A stretch of 64,000 nt of DNA from Desulfobacterales bacterium (GTDB lineage: Bacteria > Desulfobacterota > Desulfobacteria > Desulfobacterales > Desulfosarcinaceae), in the NCBI GenBank assembly GCA_016218685.1, contig JACRDD010000004.1, positions 1 to 64,000 of the forward strand, given 5' to 3'. Positions within the stretch are counted from its first letter, which is position 1, and each line of letters begins with the position of its first letter. The notes under the pieces were generated by a model. That model saw only the letters and a program-made list of their open reading frames with translations, had not been told where the DNA came from and made no database searches. This document shows positions 52,230 through 61,480 of the stretch, piece after piece. A program made the position numbers and the translations under genes.

Positions 52230-54359
52230 ATGGGAATCAAAGCCAAACTCCTGCTGAGTATTGCCGCATCTTTAGCGATTTCCGGAGTAATTCTCTGCCT
52301 GGTCTTCGCCATCCTCCGAGATATCGGCAATGAATCGGCGCGCGTGCAGGCCTACAACGCAATCGAGGACAAGACCGATGCCTTGAATCTCATGCTGGCC
52401 CGCTTCCCGACCCAGCCGGACGAGAGCAGTATCCGCCAAATCAAGTCCATTCGGGAGTCGCTGGAAGAGCTCTTGGGAGGGTTGCAATCGTTCGATGCCC
52501 GTGAAGAGCTGCTCCTCCGGCAGATCCGCATGAACGCCCATGAGCTGGGAAATTTCCTTGAAAAGTTGATTTCAAGCTTCGGCCAGCCGGAAGGCGGCGT
52601 CAAGTCTTGGGAGCGGCGCGATGTTATTGTCTCTCAGCTTTGGATGAAGACGCAATTTATCTCCGACGATACCCAACGGCTAAGCGAGATCAGCCAGTCC
52701 ATCATCAGCTCCTCGCAGGAGCAGGCCGGTATCTTGATTTTGGTCCTGATTGTTGCCCTTATCCTGATCAACGCTGGTCTAACATTTTTCTTTGGCAGGA
52801 GCACGCTTCGCGCCCAAGCGGAGCTGCGCGAAAGCGAGCAAAAATTCAAGACCGCCTTCCATGCGAGCGCCGTTATGAAGAGTATCAACTCCTTTGATGA
52901 AGGCCGCTTTCTGGAAGTCAACGAGACTTTTGAAAAGATATCGGGCTACCAACGCGAGGAGGTGATTGGATACACCTCGCAGGAGATCGGGCTATGGACC
53001 AAGCCCAGCCAGCGACGGGAGTTGGCGTATCTGCTGATGACCCAGGGGCATATCAGAAATCGAGAAATGCGGTTCCGGACCAAGCCTGGCGAGTTCAAAA
53101 CGGTCATGTACTCGGCGGACAAAATTTCCCTTGCGGGCCGGCAATGCATTCTTTCGTCCGCCTTGGATATCTCCGAACGCAAACGTACGGAAAATGCACT
53201 GCAACATTTAAATCGGACGCTCGAGCAGCAAGTGGCTGAACGCACCGCATTGGCCGACGCCCGCGCAAAGCAACTTCAAGCCCTGGCGGTCGAACTGCTC
53301 GAGGCCGAGGAGAAGGAGCGCCAGAGGATATCGTTGCTGCTTCACGACGATTTGCAGCAGCTTTTGGCCAGCGCCAACATGCAGTTGCAGGGTGCCTCGG
53401 CGTCCCTGCCGCGGGATTCCCTTTTGGAAAATGTAGAAAAACTTTTATTCGAAGCCATCGGAAAATCGCGCAACCTTTCCCAAGAGCTGAGTCCTCCGGT
53501 TTTGCAGCTTCCAGGCCTTATCCCATCCCTGCGATGGTTGATCCAAAGGATGTGGGATCAGTTTGGTTTACAGGTCCAATTGAGGTCCGACGACATCGAT
53601 TTTTACGAAAATACTTCCTTGAAGGCCTTTGCATTCCGGGCCGTCCAGGAGCTGCTCTTCAATATCGTCAAACACTCAGATGTTAAAAAAGCCCATATCG
53701 ATATCAGCGGTTCGGATTCTCGCCTGGTAATCCGCGTCAGCGATCAAGGCAAGGGATTCGATCCGACCATCCTGGACAGCCAGAGCGCCTCGACCGGTTT
53801 GGGCCTGGGGCTGTTGAGTTTGCGGGAGCGGGCCAGCTACATCGGGGGCTCTTTCTCGATCGAAAGCGCCCCCGGGCAAGGCAGCCGCTTCGTCCTGGAA
53901 CTGCCTCTGGGCGCCGATCTTGAGGTTCCGCAAGGCGTTCCAGGGGACGTTCGGTCCCAGGTCGAGAAGAAAAGAAAGAGAACGTCTGCCGGAAAAATTC
54001 GCGTGCTTTTTGCCGACGATCATAAAATTATGCGCAAGGGCCTGCTGCAAATGGTGTCGAGCCAGCCGGACATTGAGGTCGTGGGCGAGGCCGCCAACGG
54101 CGTGGAGGCCTGCGAACTTGCCCGGCAGCTCAAGCCGGACGTGGTGGTCATGGATGTTTCCATGCCGGTCATGGATGGTATTAAGGCTACCCGACACGTA
54201 AAAGCAGAGCGGCCGGAAGTTCGGGTGGTCGGGCTGTCCATGCACGAAGATGAACATATCGCCACGGCGATGCGTGCGGCAGGGGCCGAGTGCCTGGTTA
54301 GCAAAACGGCGTCGCCGGCGCAATTGCTCAAGGCGATTTATGGGACGGCCGACAATTGA
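52230..54359 (+). CDS. Hybrid NarX-type histidine kinase with PAS and C-terminal receiver
   Basis: 709 residues. TM1 at ~8-28 and TM2 at ~172-194 flank a ~140-residue periplasmic helical region. A PAS domain follows (~205-320), then a coiled coil, then a HisKA_3-type dimerisation segment with the phospho-acceptor in SLLLHDDLQQLL, an HATPase (ELLFNIVKHSD, GLGLGLLSLRERA) and a receiver (LFADDHKIMRKG; Asp in VVVMDVSMPVMDG; Lys in LVSKTASP). The receiver is NarL-like but lacks the usual DNA-binding domain, so output must pass to another protein. It is coupled to the upstream binding protein, which is probably its ligand sensor. Confidence 0.9.
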   Translation: MGIKAKLLLSIAASLAISGVILCLVFAILRDIGNESARVQAYNAIEDKTDALNLMLARFPTQPDESSIRQIKSIRESLEELLGGLQSFDAREELLLRQIRMNAHELGNFLEKLISSFGQPEGGVKSWERRDVIVSQLWMKTQFISDDTQRLSEISQSIISSSQEQAGILILVLIVALILINAGLTFFFGRSTLRAQAELRESEQKFKTAFHASAVMKSINSFDEGRFLEVNETFEKISGYQREEVIGYTSQEIGLWTKPSQRRELAYLLMTQGHIRNREMRFRTKPGEFKTVMYSADKISLAGRQCILSSALDISERKRTENALQHLNRTLEQQVAERTALADARAKQLQALAVELLEAEEKERQRISLLLHDDLQQLLASANMQLQGASASLPRDSLLENVEKLLFEAIGKSRNLSQELSPPVLQLPGLIPSLRWLIQRMWDQFGLQVQLRSDDIDFYENTSLKAFAFRAVQELLFNIVKHSDVKKAHIDISGSDSRLVIRVSDQGKGFDPTILDSQSASTGLGLGLLSLRERASYIGGSFSIESAPGQGSRFVLELPLGADLEVPQGVPGDVRSQVEKKRKRTSAGKIRVLFADDHKIMRKGLLQMVSSQPDIEVVGEAANGVEACELARQLKPDVVVMDVSMPVMDGIKATRHVKAERPEVRVVGLSMHEDEHIATAMRAAGAECLVSKTASPAQLLKAIYGTADN

Positions 54360-54374
54360 ATATGCGCACTTTTA

Positions 54375-56333
54375 TCAGGAGACTTTCCGCAGCAATCCAT
54401 CCTCCCGCCATTCTTGAATGAAATTCTTGCGGTGATACCGTTTGAAGGCGTCCACGATGCGTTCTTCGAAATGCACACCGCATTCCTTGTCCAGCAGGTG
54501 GAAGGCGACCTCCAGCGGCATCGGTTCCCGATAGTGGCGCTTGGCGGTGATGGCTTCGAAGAAATCGGCCACGGCGATGATGCGCGCGCCCAGGGGGATC
54601 TCTTCGCCCTTGAGCCCCTGGGGATAGCCGCTGCCATCCATCTTTTCGTGATGGGCACCGGCAATGGCGGGTACATCGCCCAGCGTGCCGGTGAAGTGGA
54701 TCTGTTCCAGGATCTCCCGGGATTTCAGGGCATGGGTTTTGACAATATCGTACTCTTCGCGCGTCAGGCGCCCCGGTTTTTTGAGGATGGCGTCGGGCAC
54801 GCCGATCTTGCCGTAATCGTGCAGCAGGGCCGCCACGCGCACGGTCTCGCAAAATTCGCTGTCCAACCGCAGCTCTTGGCAGATGCCCAGCGCATATTCG
54901 GTCACCTTGGCCGAATGGCCGGCAGTTAGGGGGTCGCGGGCATCGATGCTGGCCGCCAGGGTATGCAGGATCGACCGGAGCTGGCGGCTGCGGGCTTCGA
55001 TCAGTTCGGCGTTGCGCAAGCTGATGCCGATGACATGGGCGATGCCGCGCAGCAGGCTCAAGTCGGACGCCACCAGGGGTTTTTTAGAGCTCAGATTGTC
55101 CACGGCCAGTATGCCCAGGGAGACCCCCTCGCAAAGGATGGGGCAACAGATAAAGGCTTGGGAGCCCATTTCTTGGGCGAAGGTCAGGCTGCGCTCCGAA
55201 AGCTGCTGGCCGATTTCCCGGATGTCATTAATCAGAAAAGGCCTCTGCTCCTTGTAGCAGGCAACGAAAAGGCCGGCGGCCTCGGGACGGTCGAGGTGGA
55301 AGGCCGTCTGCTTCAACAGCAGCAATTTGTCCGGGCTGTAACCGAAGCCGGCCTGGAAGACCAGCCGCGTGGCTTCCGGATTGGCCAGCATGATCAGGCC
55401 GCGGTCGTAGTTCAATCTTTTTTCGAAGAGCTGTACGACTTGGGTCAATACATCTTCGAGATTGGTCTGGCTGGTAATGACCTCGCCGATTTCATTGGTC
55501 AGGCGGGCGTTGTTGTAATTGACCTCCATCTGTTCGATCAGCTCGTTGGAGGTGCTCTGTAATCCGTCCAGGAGCGACCGCATTTCGCGTTTTTCCTGGT
55601 GCGCGGCAAAGAGCGACAATCCCAGGATCAGGCTGACCAGGCCGGGAATGATGGCCACCAGCGCCAGATGCATGTCCAGCCAGCCGAAGAGCAGGGCCAC
55701 GAAGGGCAGGGCCACCATGGACATGTCCCTGGCCCGTTTCCAGATGGCCGAGCCTTGAACTTCCCAGGTGATCAAATAGCGACAGATGCTGTCCCCCTTG
55801 AACAGGCATTGGGGATGTTCGATGCGCGGCACCCTGGCGTTGAACATCTCGGCAATGGCTTCCCAGAACCCGATGCGGTTCTCGCACTGGAAAGGTTCTT
55901 CCTGCACGCCGGGCCGCGGACTAACAATGATCTCGACGCAGTTGTGGGCGATCTTGCGCGATTGGTAGGCGGACGCTTTGGTCACCCGGGCCGTGGCCAG
56001 GCCGATGCGCTCGTACACCTTGCTGGGGCCGATCAGGCCCAGGGTGAACTGGCGTAGCGTCCCCATGGCCTCGGGAGAGGCCGCGAAGCGTCCGGCTTCC
56101 CGGGCGATGTTGGTGTGTCCGGTCTTTTGCTGGATAATGGCATGAAAGCGGTTGATCTGTTCTTGGGTGAACCAATGGCTCTGATCGTGGACTTCGTATA
56201 ACTGCATGCCGGCATAGTCCAGGACCTCATCGATCTGCACATGGCGGTACCGTTTTTTTAGCAGTTTGATGTAGCTGTCTACGATTCGGCTGTTGTAGAG
56301 GCGGGCGTCGGGGAATAGGGGATCGTCTTGCAT
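54375..56333 (-). CDS. HD-GYP phosphodiesterase with GAF domain
   Basis: 652 residues from the ATG at 56331-56333; a TTG at 56348 would extend it by 5 residues. The N-terminal ~200 residues are a sensory region of unknown type (ending FKGDSICRYLITWEV), then two adjacent hydrophobic segments at ~215-245, a GAF domain (~275-430) and the HD-GYP domain. The HD-GYP motifs are intact: GHSAKVTEYA, LLHDYGKIGVP and AHHEKMDGSGYP. It should hydrolyse cyclic di-GMP. It lies 31 nt downstream of the PilZ gene on the same strand, placing a c-di-GMP receptor and degrader in one operon. Confidence 0.92.
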   Translation of the reverse strand: MQDDPLFPDARLYNSRIVDSYIKLLKKRYRHVQIDEVLDYAGMQLYEVHDQSHWFTQEQINRFHAIIQQKTGHTNIAREAGRFAASPEAMGTLRQFTLGLIGPSKVYERIGLATARVTKASAYQSRKIAHNCVEIIVSPRPGVQEEPFQCENRIGFWEAIAEMFNARVPRIEHPQCLFKGDSICRYLITWEVQGSAIWKRARDMSMVALPFVALLFGWLDMHLALVAIIPGLVSLILGLSLFAAHQEKREMRSLLDGLQSTSNELIEQMEVNYNNARLTNEIGEVITSQTNLEDVLTQVVQLFEKRLNYDRGLIMLANPEATRLVFQAGFGYSPDKLLLLKQTAFHLDRPEAAGLFVACYKEQRPFLINDIREIGQQLSERSLTFAQEMGSQAFICCPILCEGVSLGILAVDNLSSKKPLVASDLSLLRGIAHVIGISLRNAELIEARSRQLRSILHTLAASIDARDPLTAGHSAKVTEYALGICQELRLDSEFCETVRVAALLHDYGKIGVPDAILKKPGRLTREEYDIVKTHALKSREILEQIHFTGTLGDVPAIAGAHHEKMDGSGYPQGLKGEEIPLGARIIAVADFFEAITAKRHYREPMPLEVAFHLLDKECGVHFEERIVDAFKRYHRKNFIQEWREDGLLRKVS

Positions 56334-56364
56334 GCCGGTCACATCCAATTCAGTTTCAGGCGCA

Positions 56365-58455
56365 TCAGTGTTGAATGGACTTGAGGAGGCGCTTCAAAAA
56401 TCCAAAGTAGGGATCCAGGTTCTGGGTATCGTACACCCATAGATTGTAGTTTTTTTCCGACGTCAGGCCCATGGGTTCCGCGGCTTGGGGCGGGTAGAGC
56501 AAAACCGGTATTTCCTTGGTTTCGTAATAGACGGAGAGTTTTTGGAAAAGCGTTTGGGCGATGGCCGGCGTCAACTGCTGGCTGTCCACGGCGATGATGG
56601 TGATGGCGTTGGTCAGGTCCGACAGGTTCATGCCCACGTCGGCGATATTGACCATGACGACCGCGACCAGGGCATCGTGCCAGCGCAGGGCCAGCAGGTG
56701 GCGCTCGCGCTTGAGGCCGATCTTGCGAAAGGCCGCGATGACATCGTCGCATTTGTAGCGCTCGGGGCTCAAATGCAGTCCTTTGAGCATCAGCCCGCCG
56801 GACTGGATCTCGCAGAAATTGCGCAGATCGTGCAGGTCTTCTTCCCGGGCACCATTTATGCACCATCCCTGGGGCAGTTCGGCCTGGGTCGTTGGGTCGC
56901 AATGCAGGTGAGAATAGGCGAAGGTGTCCACCGAGCACACCTTGGGATCGCCGATGTGGTTGGCGACTCCGCCGAACACCTGGCTCGGGAATTTGTTATC
57001 GGGCCGGAAGTAACAGAAGACGTAGTCCATTTGCATGGAGATCAGACGGTGGGATTCGTTGATGAAGCGTCCGATCTGGTTGAGCACGATCAAGCCGCCG
57101 CGGTTGTGGATGCTGCGGATCGCGGCGTGGTGATGGAGCATCCAGGAAGATTCGTAGAACCGCAGGGTGGACAGGTGCGCCAGAATGCGCCCGTTGTGCT
57201 GGTAAATGAAGTGGGTGGCGATGCTGGGGCTCTGGTGGTAAAGCTTTTGGAAGGTGGCTTTGATCCGATCTTTATTGGCCTGGATGAATTCGTATTTCTG
57301 GGGATAGATGAAGCCGGTCTCGAAGAAAAAATCCCATAAGGAATCCAGATCCACCTTGCTGCACACATAGGTGTTGGGGTCGGCCACCTGGTGCATGAGG
57401 CCGATCAACCGGATGTGATCCGCCACCTCCATATTCAAAATGGCCAAACCGCAGCGCACGATGGGCACCCGCCCGCCTTCCCGGGGGCGGCAGTAAACCA
57501 CTTGAGCCATGCAGGGCAGCACGGTGCCGTCGCTGAAGACCAGCTCCATGGAAGGGATCATCAGGCCCGGGATCAATACCGCGCCCGTCTGATCTTCTTC
57601 CAACGAAAAGCCGGAGCCGGAAAGGTCGTGGACTTTGAGGCTGATGGTCTTGTCGAACAACGGGTGCTTGAAGACGGCATCGGGCGGCGGCGTCAAGCAG
57701 TGGCGGGTGCTGCGAAACTCCCTGGGCGGATAGCGCCGGGTCTGGTGCTGGAGCGGCTCGAGGATAAAATTGCGGCTCGGCGACCCCTGGTCGTGTCGGA
57801 AGATCCGGCACTCGCCGGAGTAAAGCGGTTGGTTCTCCTTACTGAACAGAATGGTCACCGGCGCGTTGGTATCGATCCAGCGATAACTCTGGGGCGCGGC
57901 CACATGGACGGCAATGCGGAACAGGCTGGCGCCGTAATCGATGAGGCTGCCGATATAAGTGGCCCCGTTTTGCAGCATGCAGGCCGTGATGCCCACGCAT
58001 TGATGGCGTTTTAGCTTGCGGGTGCTGATTTCACGGCAGGCTTCGGGCAACTCGAATTGGATCTGGTCTTGCCCGATGCGCAACACCTCCGGCTTTACCT
58101 CCAGGTACTGCTGGCCCTTGGGCACATACATGTGGTGAAAACTATAGCACTCGTCCAGGACCTCCAGATCGACCGGCTCGGTCCAACGGCAGGTTAGATG
58201 CGAATCCTTGCAAGGCAAGGGGAAGGCATTGAAGGTGATGGTCCGGGGAAAGTGCTTGTGCCGAAAGATGATGTGAACGGTTTGGTCCCTGAAGTTGAGG
58301 CTGTTGAGCTTGTTGATCAGTTGACGTTGGTTGATTTCCTTTTCGCTCTCTTCGCTCTCCCAATCACGTAAAAGCATATCCGAGCGGGAAAGGCGATCCT
58401 TTTCCTCCCGGCTCACTTCCGTGCTCAGGGGCGTGGACGGGGCTATTTTGATCAT
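56365..58455 (-). CDS. PilZ-domain protein with C-terminal acetyltransferase-like region
   Basis: 696 residues from the ATG at 58453-58455 (GTGGAG upstream). An N-terminal domain of ~220 residues may be a PilZ-associated fold. The PilZ signature follows at ~235-300: RRYPPREFRSTR and VHDLSGSGFSLEE, matching RxxxR and DxSxxG, so c-di-GMP binding is expected. The C-terminal ~300 residues resemble an N-acyltransferase-like fold (GRILAHLSTLRFYESSWMLH), but the family is uncertain. It is the first gene of the c-di-GMP operon. Confidence 0.8.
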   Translation of the reverse strand: MIKIAPSTPLSTEVSREEKDRLSRSDMLLRDWESEESEKEINQRQLINKLNSLNFRDQTVHIIFRHKHFPRTITFNAFPLPCKDSHLTCRWTEPVDLEVLDECYSFHHMYVPKGQQYLEVKPEVLRIGQDQIQFELPEACREISTRKLKRHQCVGITACMLQNGATYIGSLIDYGASLFRIAVHVAAPQSYRWIDTNAPVTILFSKENQPLYSGECRIFRHDQGSPSRNFILEPLQHQTRRYPPREFRSTRHCLTPPPDAVFKHPLFDKTISLKVHDLSGSGFSLEEDQTGAVLIPGLMIPSMELVFSDGTVLPCMAQVVYCRPREGGRVPIVRCGLAILNMEVADHIRLIGLMHQVADPNTYVCSKVDLDSLWDFFFETGFIYPQKYEFIQANKDRIKATFQKLYHQSPSIATHFIYQHNGRILAHLSTLRFYESSWMLHHHAAIRSIHNRGGLIVLNQIGRFINESHRLISMQMDYVFCYFRPDNKFPSQVFGGVANHIGDPKVCSVDTFAYSHLHCDPTTQAELPQGWCINGAREEDLHDLRNFCEIQSGGLMLKGLHLSPERYKCDDVIAAFRKIGLKRERHLLALRWHDALVAVVMVNIADVGMNLSDLTNAITIIAVDSQQLTPAIAQTLFQKLSVYYETKEIPVLLYPPQAAEPMGLTSEKNYNLWVYDTQNLDPYFGFLKRLLKSIQH

Positions 58456-58721
58456 TTGCTCCACGTGCAACCTCTGCGTTTTGAGTCCAGTCCCAAACAG
58501 CGGCCGCATCACCCCAAATCTGCATCAAGTCTTGGGCAGCCACCGGAGAAATCCCAGCTCAGGCTTCAGCACGTCATCTTTTCTCTTGTATCCTCATCGG
58601 TTACCACAGGTTGTGCAATGTGGCAATATCATATTGAGATGCATTGAAACATGTCCGGCCAGCGCCGGATCACCGGTCGGTCCATTGGGTGGGGTTTTCT
58701 ATTTTGCGAGAGCGGCTGCCA

Positions 58722-60254
58722 TCAGGCCTGGTAGTACTTCACGATGGCGTCACATAAGCCCTTGATGGTGAAGACCTCGGCGACCAGGTCGACTTTAAAT
58801 CCCAGTCGCGCGGCCTTCTGTGCCGTGATGTCGCCGATGCAGGCGATGGTCGTCCCTTGCATCAAATCATCGGCCTGGTCTTCGGGCAGCAGCGCCTTAA
58901 AATTGGTCACCGTGGACGAGCTGGTGAAGGTCACCATGTCGATCGTGCGCGCCTGCAGCGCGGTCAGCAGCTCATCGGCCTGCTCACGGGAAGCCAGGGT
59001 TTGATAGGCGGGGAGTTCGTCGACCTTGGCGCCCATGGCGCGCAGTTGCTCGGGAAGAATGGTGCGCGCCTCCTTGGCTCGGGGTAAAAGTATGTGGCCG
59101 CCGCGCACGGGCTCCTTTGCAAAGGCCGCCACCACCGATTCGGCCTGATAGGTTTGGGGCAGAATATCGGTGCCCACGCCGTGGCTGCGCAAACGCTCGG
59201 CCGTGGCCGGGCCGATGGCGGCCGTGCGCAGATGGCCCAGGGCGCGGGCGTCGCGGCCCTGCAGGGCCAGGCGCTGGAAGAAGGCATCCACGCCGTTGAC
59301 GCTGGTGAAGACGATCCACTGGTAGCGCTTCAGATCGGCCACGGCGGCATCCAGAGGCGCGTAGCTGTCCGGCGGCGCCACCTCGATGGTCGGGCATTCC
59401 AGGCAGTCGGCTCCCAGATCGGCCAGTTGCTCGGTCAGTTCGCTGGCCTGGGCCCTCGCCCGGGTGACGACGATGCGTTTGCCCAGCAGGGGCCGACGCT
59501 CGAACCATTGCAAGTTGGCGCGCAAGCTCACGACTTCGCCGATGACGATAATGGCCGGCGCGCCCATGTTGGCCTGACGGGCGCGGTCAACGATGTCGGC
59601 CAGGGTGCCGACCACCGTTTGCTGCCGGGATGTGGTGCCCCAGCGCACGAGGGCTGCGGGGGTTTGCGCCGAGCGTCCATTCTGGCGCAGCCGTTCCACG
59701 ATGTGGGGCAGGTTTTTAACGCCCATTAAAAAGACCAGGGTGCCGATGCCTTTGGCAAGCGCGGCCCAGTCGATGTTGGATTCCGACTTAGTGGGGTCTT
59801 CGTGGCCGGTGATGAAGGCCACCGTGCTGGTGAACTGGCGATGGGTCAGGGGGATGCCGGCATAGGCCGGCGCAGCGATGGCCGAGGTGACGCCGGGCAC
59901 GATCTCGAAGGGAATGCCGGCGGCCACGAGCACTTCGGCCTCTTCCCCGCCGCGTCCGAAGATAAAGGGATCGCCGCCCTTCAGGCGCGTGACGATGCGG
60001 CCGCCCTGTGCTTTTTCCACGATGAGTTCGTTGATTTTGCCCTGGGCCAGGGTATGGTCGCCGCCCTTTTTGCCCACGTAGATGCGTTCACACTCCGGGC
60101 GCGCATGGCCGAGCAAGGCTTCGGCCGCCAGATAATCATAGATGAGCACGTCGGCCTGGGCGATGCAGCGCCGTCCTTTGACGGTGATCAATTCGGGATC
60201 GCCAGGACCGGCGCCCACCAGGTAGACCATTCCCTTTTGAGCCTTATCCGGCAT
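58722..60254 (-). CDS. cobA-hemD: Uroporphyrinogen-III C-methyltransferase/uroporphyrinogen-III synthase fusion
   Basis: 510 residues. The N-terminal ~250 residues are SUMT (VYLVGAGPGDPELITVKG, RLKGGDPFIFGRGGEEAE, PGVTSAIAAPAYAGIPLTHR), which makes precorrin-2 with SAM. The C-terminal ~250 residues are HemD (VVTRARAQASELTEQLADLG, WIVFTSVNGVDAFF), which closes hydroxymethylbilane. The fusion thus covers two sequential steps to siroheme and cobamide precursors. Its first 11 nt overlap the hemC end. Corrinoids made here would serve AcsCD. Confidence 0.95.
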   Translation of the reverse strand: MPDKAQKGMVYLVGAGPGDPELITVKGRRCIAQADVLIYDYLAAEALLGHARPECERIYVGKKGGDHTLAQGKINELIVEKAQGGRIVTRLKGGDPFIFGRGGEEAEVLVAAGIPFEIVPGVTSAIAAPAYAGIPLTHRQFTSTVAFITGHEDPTKSESNIDWAALAKGIGTLVFLMGVKNLPHIVERLRQNGRSAQTPAALVRWGTTSRQQTVVGTLADIVDRARQANMGAPAIIVIGEVVSLRANLQWFERRPLLGKRIVVTRARAQASELTEQLADLGADCLECPTIEVAPPDSYAPLDAAVADLKRYQWIVFTSVNGVDAFFQRLALQGRDARALGHLRTAAIGPATAERLRSHGVGTDILPQTYQAESVVAAFAKEPVRGGHILLPRAKEARTILPEQLRAMGAKVDELPAYQTLASREQADELLTALQARTIDMVTFTSSSTVTNFKALLPEDQADDLMQGTTIACIGDITAQKAARLGFKVDLVAEVFTIKGLCDAIVKYYQA

Positions 60255-61176
60255 TTTGTCGTAGCCTTTCCAGAATTTGGTCGGCGCCCTGGGCCAGCAG
60301 ATCTTCGGCCAGGCCGCGTCCGATTGCTTGCGCGGCGGTCGGTGATCCCTGGGCCGTGGACCGCAGGATGCGGCGGCCGTCCAGTTCGGCCACCAGACCT
60401 TGCATGTGCAGGCGACCTTCCCTCAGTTGGGCGTAGGCCGCCAGGGGAACTTGGCAGCCGCCCTGCAACGTGTTTAAAAAAGCCCGCTCGGCGCTTATGG
60501 CGATATGGGTTTCGGGATCGTCCAGCGCGGCCAAGAGGGCTTGGGTGGCTGGGTCTTGCTCCCGGGCCTCGATGCATAACGCCCCTTGCCCCACGGCCGG
60601 CAGCATCTGATCGGGTTGCAGATAGGCATGGATGCGGTCGGCCAGGCCCAGGCGCCGCAGACCCGCGGCAGCCAGCACGATGGCGTCCAGGTCGCTGCTC
60701 GCAAGCTTGCGCAGACGCGTGTCCAGGTTGCCCCGCAGGGCCACGATGACGGCATCCGGTCGCAGATGTTTGATCTGGGCGCCCCGCCGCAGGCTGCTGG
60801 TGCCTATCCGTGCGCCCTTGGGAAGCGTCTCCAAAGAGCCGGGGACGGAAGTGATCAAGGCATCCAGGGGATTTTCGCGTTGGGGCACGGCGCCGATGGT
60901 CAAGCCTGCAGGAATCTCGGCCGGCATATCCTTCATGCTGTGCACGGCCAGATCGACGCGGCAATCCAGCAGCGCCTCTTCGATCTCTTTGACGAAGAGG
61001 CCTTTGCCGCCTACTTGGGCCAGAGGCACATCCGTGATCTTGTCGCCCTGGGTCTTGATAATCACCAGTTCCACGGCCAGCTCGGGCCGCAGGCGGTTGA
61101 TGGCTGTTTGGACCCAGCGGGCCTGCCACAGGGCCAGTTGGCTGCCCCGGGTGCCGATGCGCAATGGGGAGGCCAT
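60244..61176 (-). CDS. hemC: Hydroxymethylbilane synthase
   Basis: 310 residues. It joins four porphobilinogen units. Signatures: PLRIGTRGSQLALWQARWVQ, VGGKGLFVKEIEEALL, AVHSMKDMPAEIP and the dipyrromethane cysteine in LNTLQGGCQVPLAAYA. The ATG at 61174-61176 overlaps the fmdB stop (TGATG), so its weak Shine-Dalgarno is probably compensated by coupling. The longer upstream frame is the fmdB shadow. Confidence 0.96.
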   Translation of the reverse strand: MASPLRIGTRGSQLALWQARWVQTAINRLRPELAVELVIIKTQGDKITDVPLAQVGGKGLFVKEIEEALLDCRVDLAVHSMKDMPAEIPAGLTIGAVPQRENPLDALITSVPGSLETLPKGARIGTSSLRRGAQIKHLRPDAVIVALRGNLDTRLRKLASSDLDAIVLAAAGLRRLGLADRIHAYLQPDQMLPAVGQGALCIEAREQDPATQALLAALDDPETHIAISAERAFLNTLQGGCQVPLAAYAQLREGRLHMQGLVAELDGRRILRSTAQGSPTAAQAIGRGLAEDLLAQGADQILERLRQNAG

Positions 61177-61406
61177 CAGTGGCCGCAACCCGCGCAACTG
61201 GAGGCCGAACAGCCGCCGCAGGAAGAGGCGCCGGCCGACGCTGAAACCGTCTCGCCGCCGCTGCCTTTGGAGATGAAACCGCAACAGGACATCAAACGGC
61301 AAACCTTGGCGCTGTTGCATTCAGGACAGTTCGGGCTCTCCTTGCCGAAGACCAGTTGCTCGAACTCTTTGCCGCATTTTTTACATTGATATTCATAAAT
61401 AGGCAT
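61176..61406 (-). CDS. FmdB-family zinc-ribbon protein
   Basis: 76 residues from the ATG at 61404-61406 with AAGGAG. The family opening MPIYEYQCKKCGKEFEQL and the second pair CPECNSAKV form a zinc ribbon. The tail is Ser/Gly/Cys-rich (SCGGCSASSCAGCGH) with additional cysteines. FmdB proteins are putative regulators. It is coupled to hemC by a 1-nt stop/start overlap, so the tetrapyrrole operon begins here. Confidence 0.9.
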   Translation of the reverse strand: MPIYEYQCKKCGKEFEQLVFGKESPNCPECNSAKVCRLMSCCGFISKGSGGETVSASAGASSCGGCSASSCAGCGH

Positions 61407-61480
61407 GGGTGCTTCTCCTTCCGAAATACAAAAAAGCACCAACTTATAACGATTGCGGGCTCAAAATGCAAGGTACGCGT

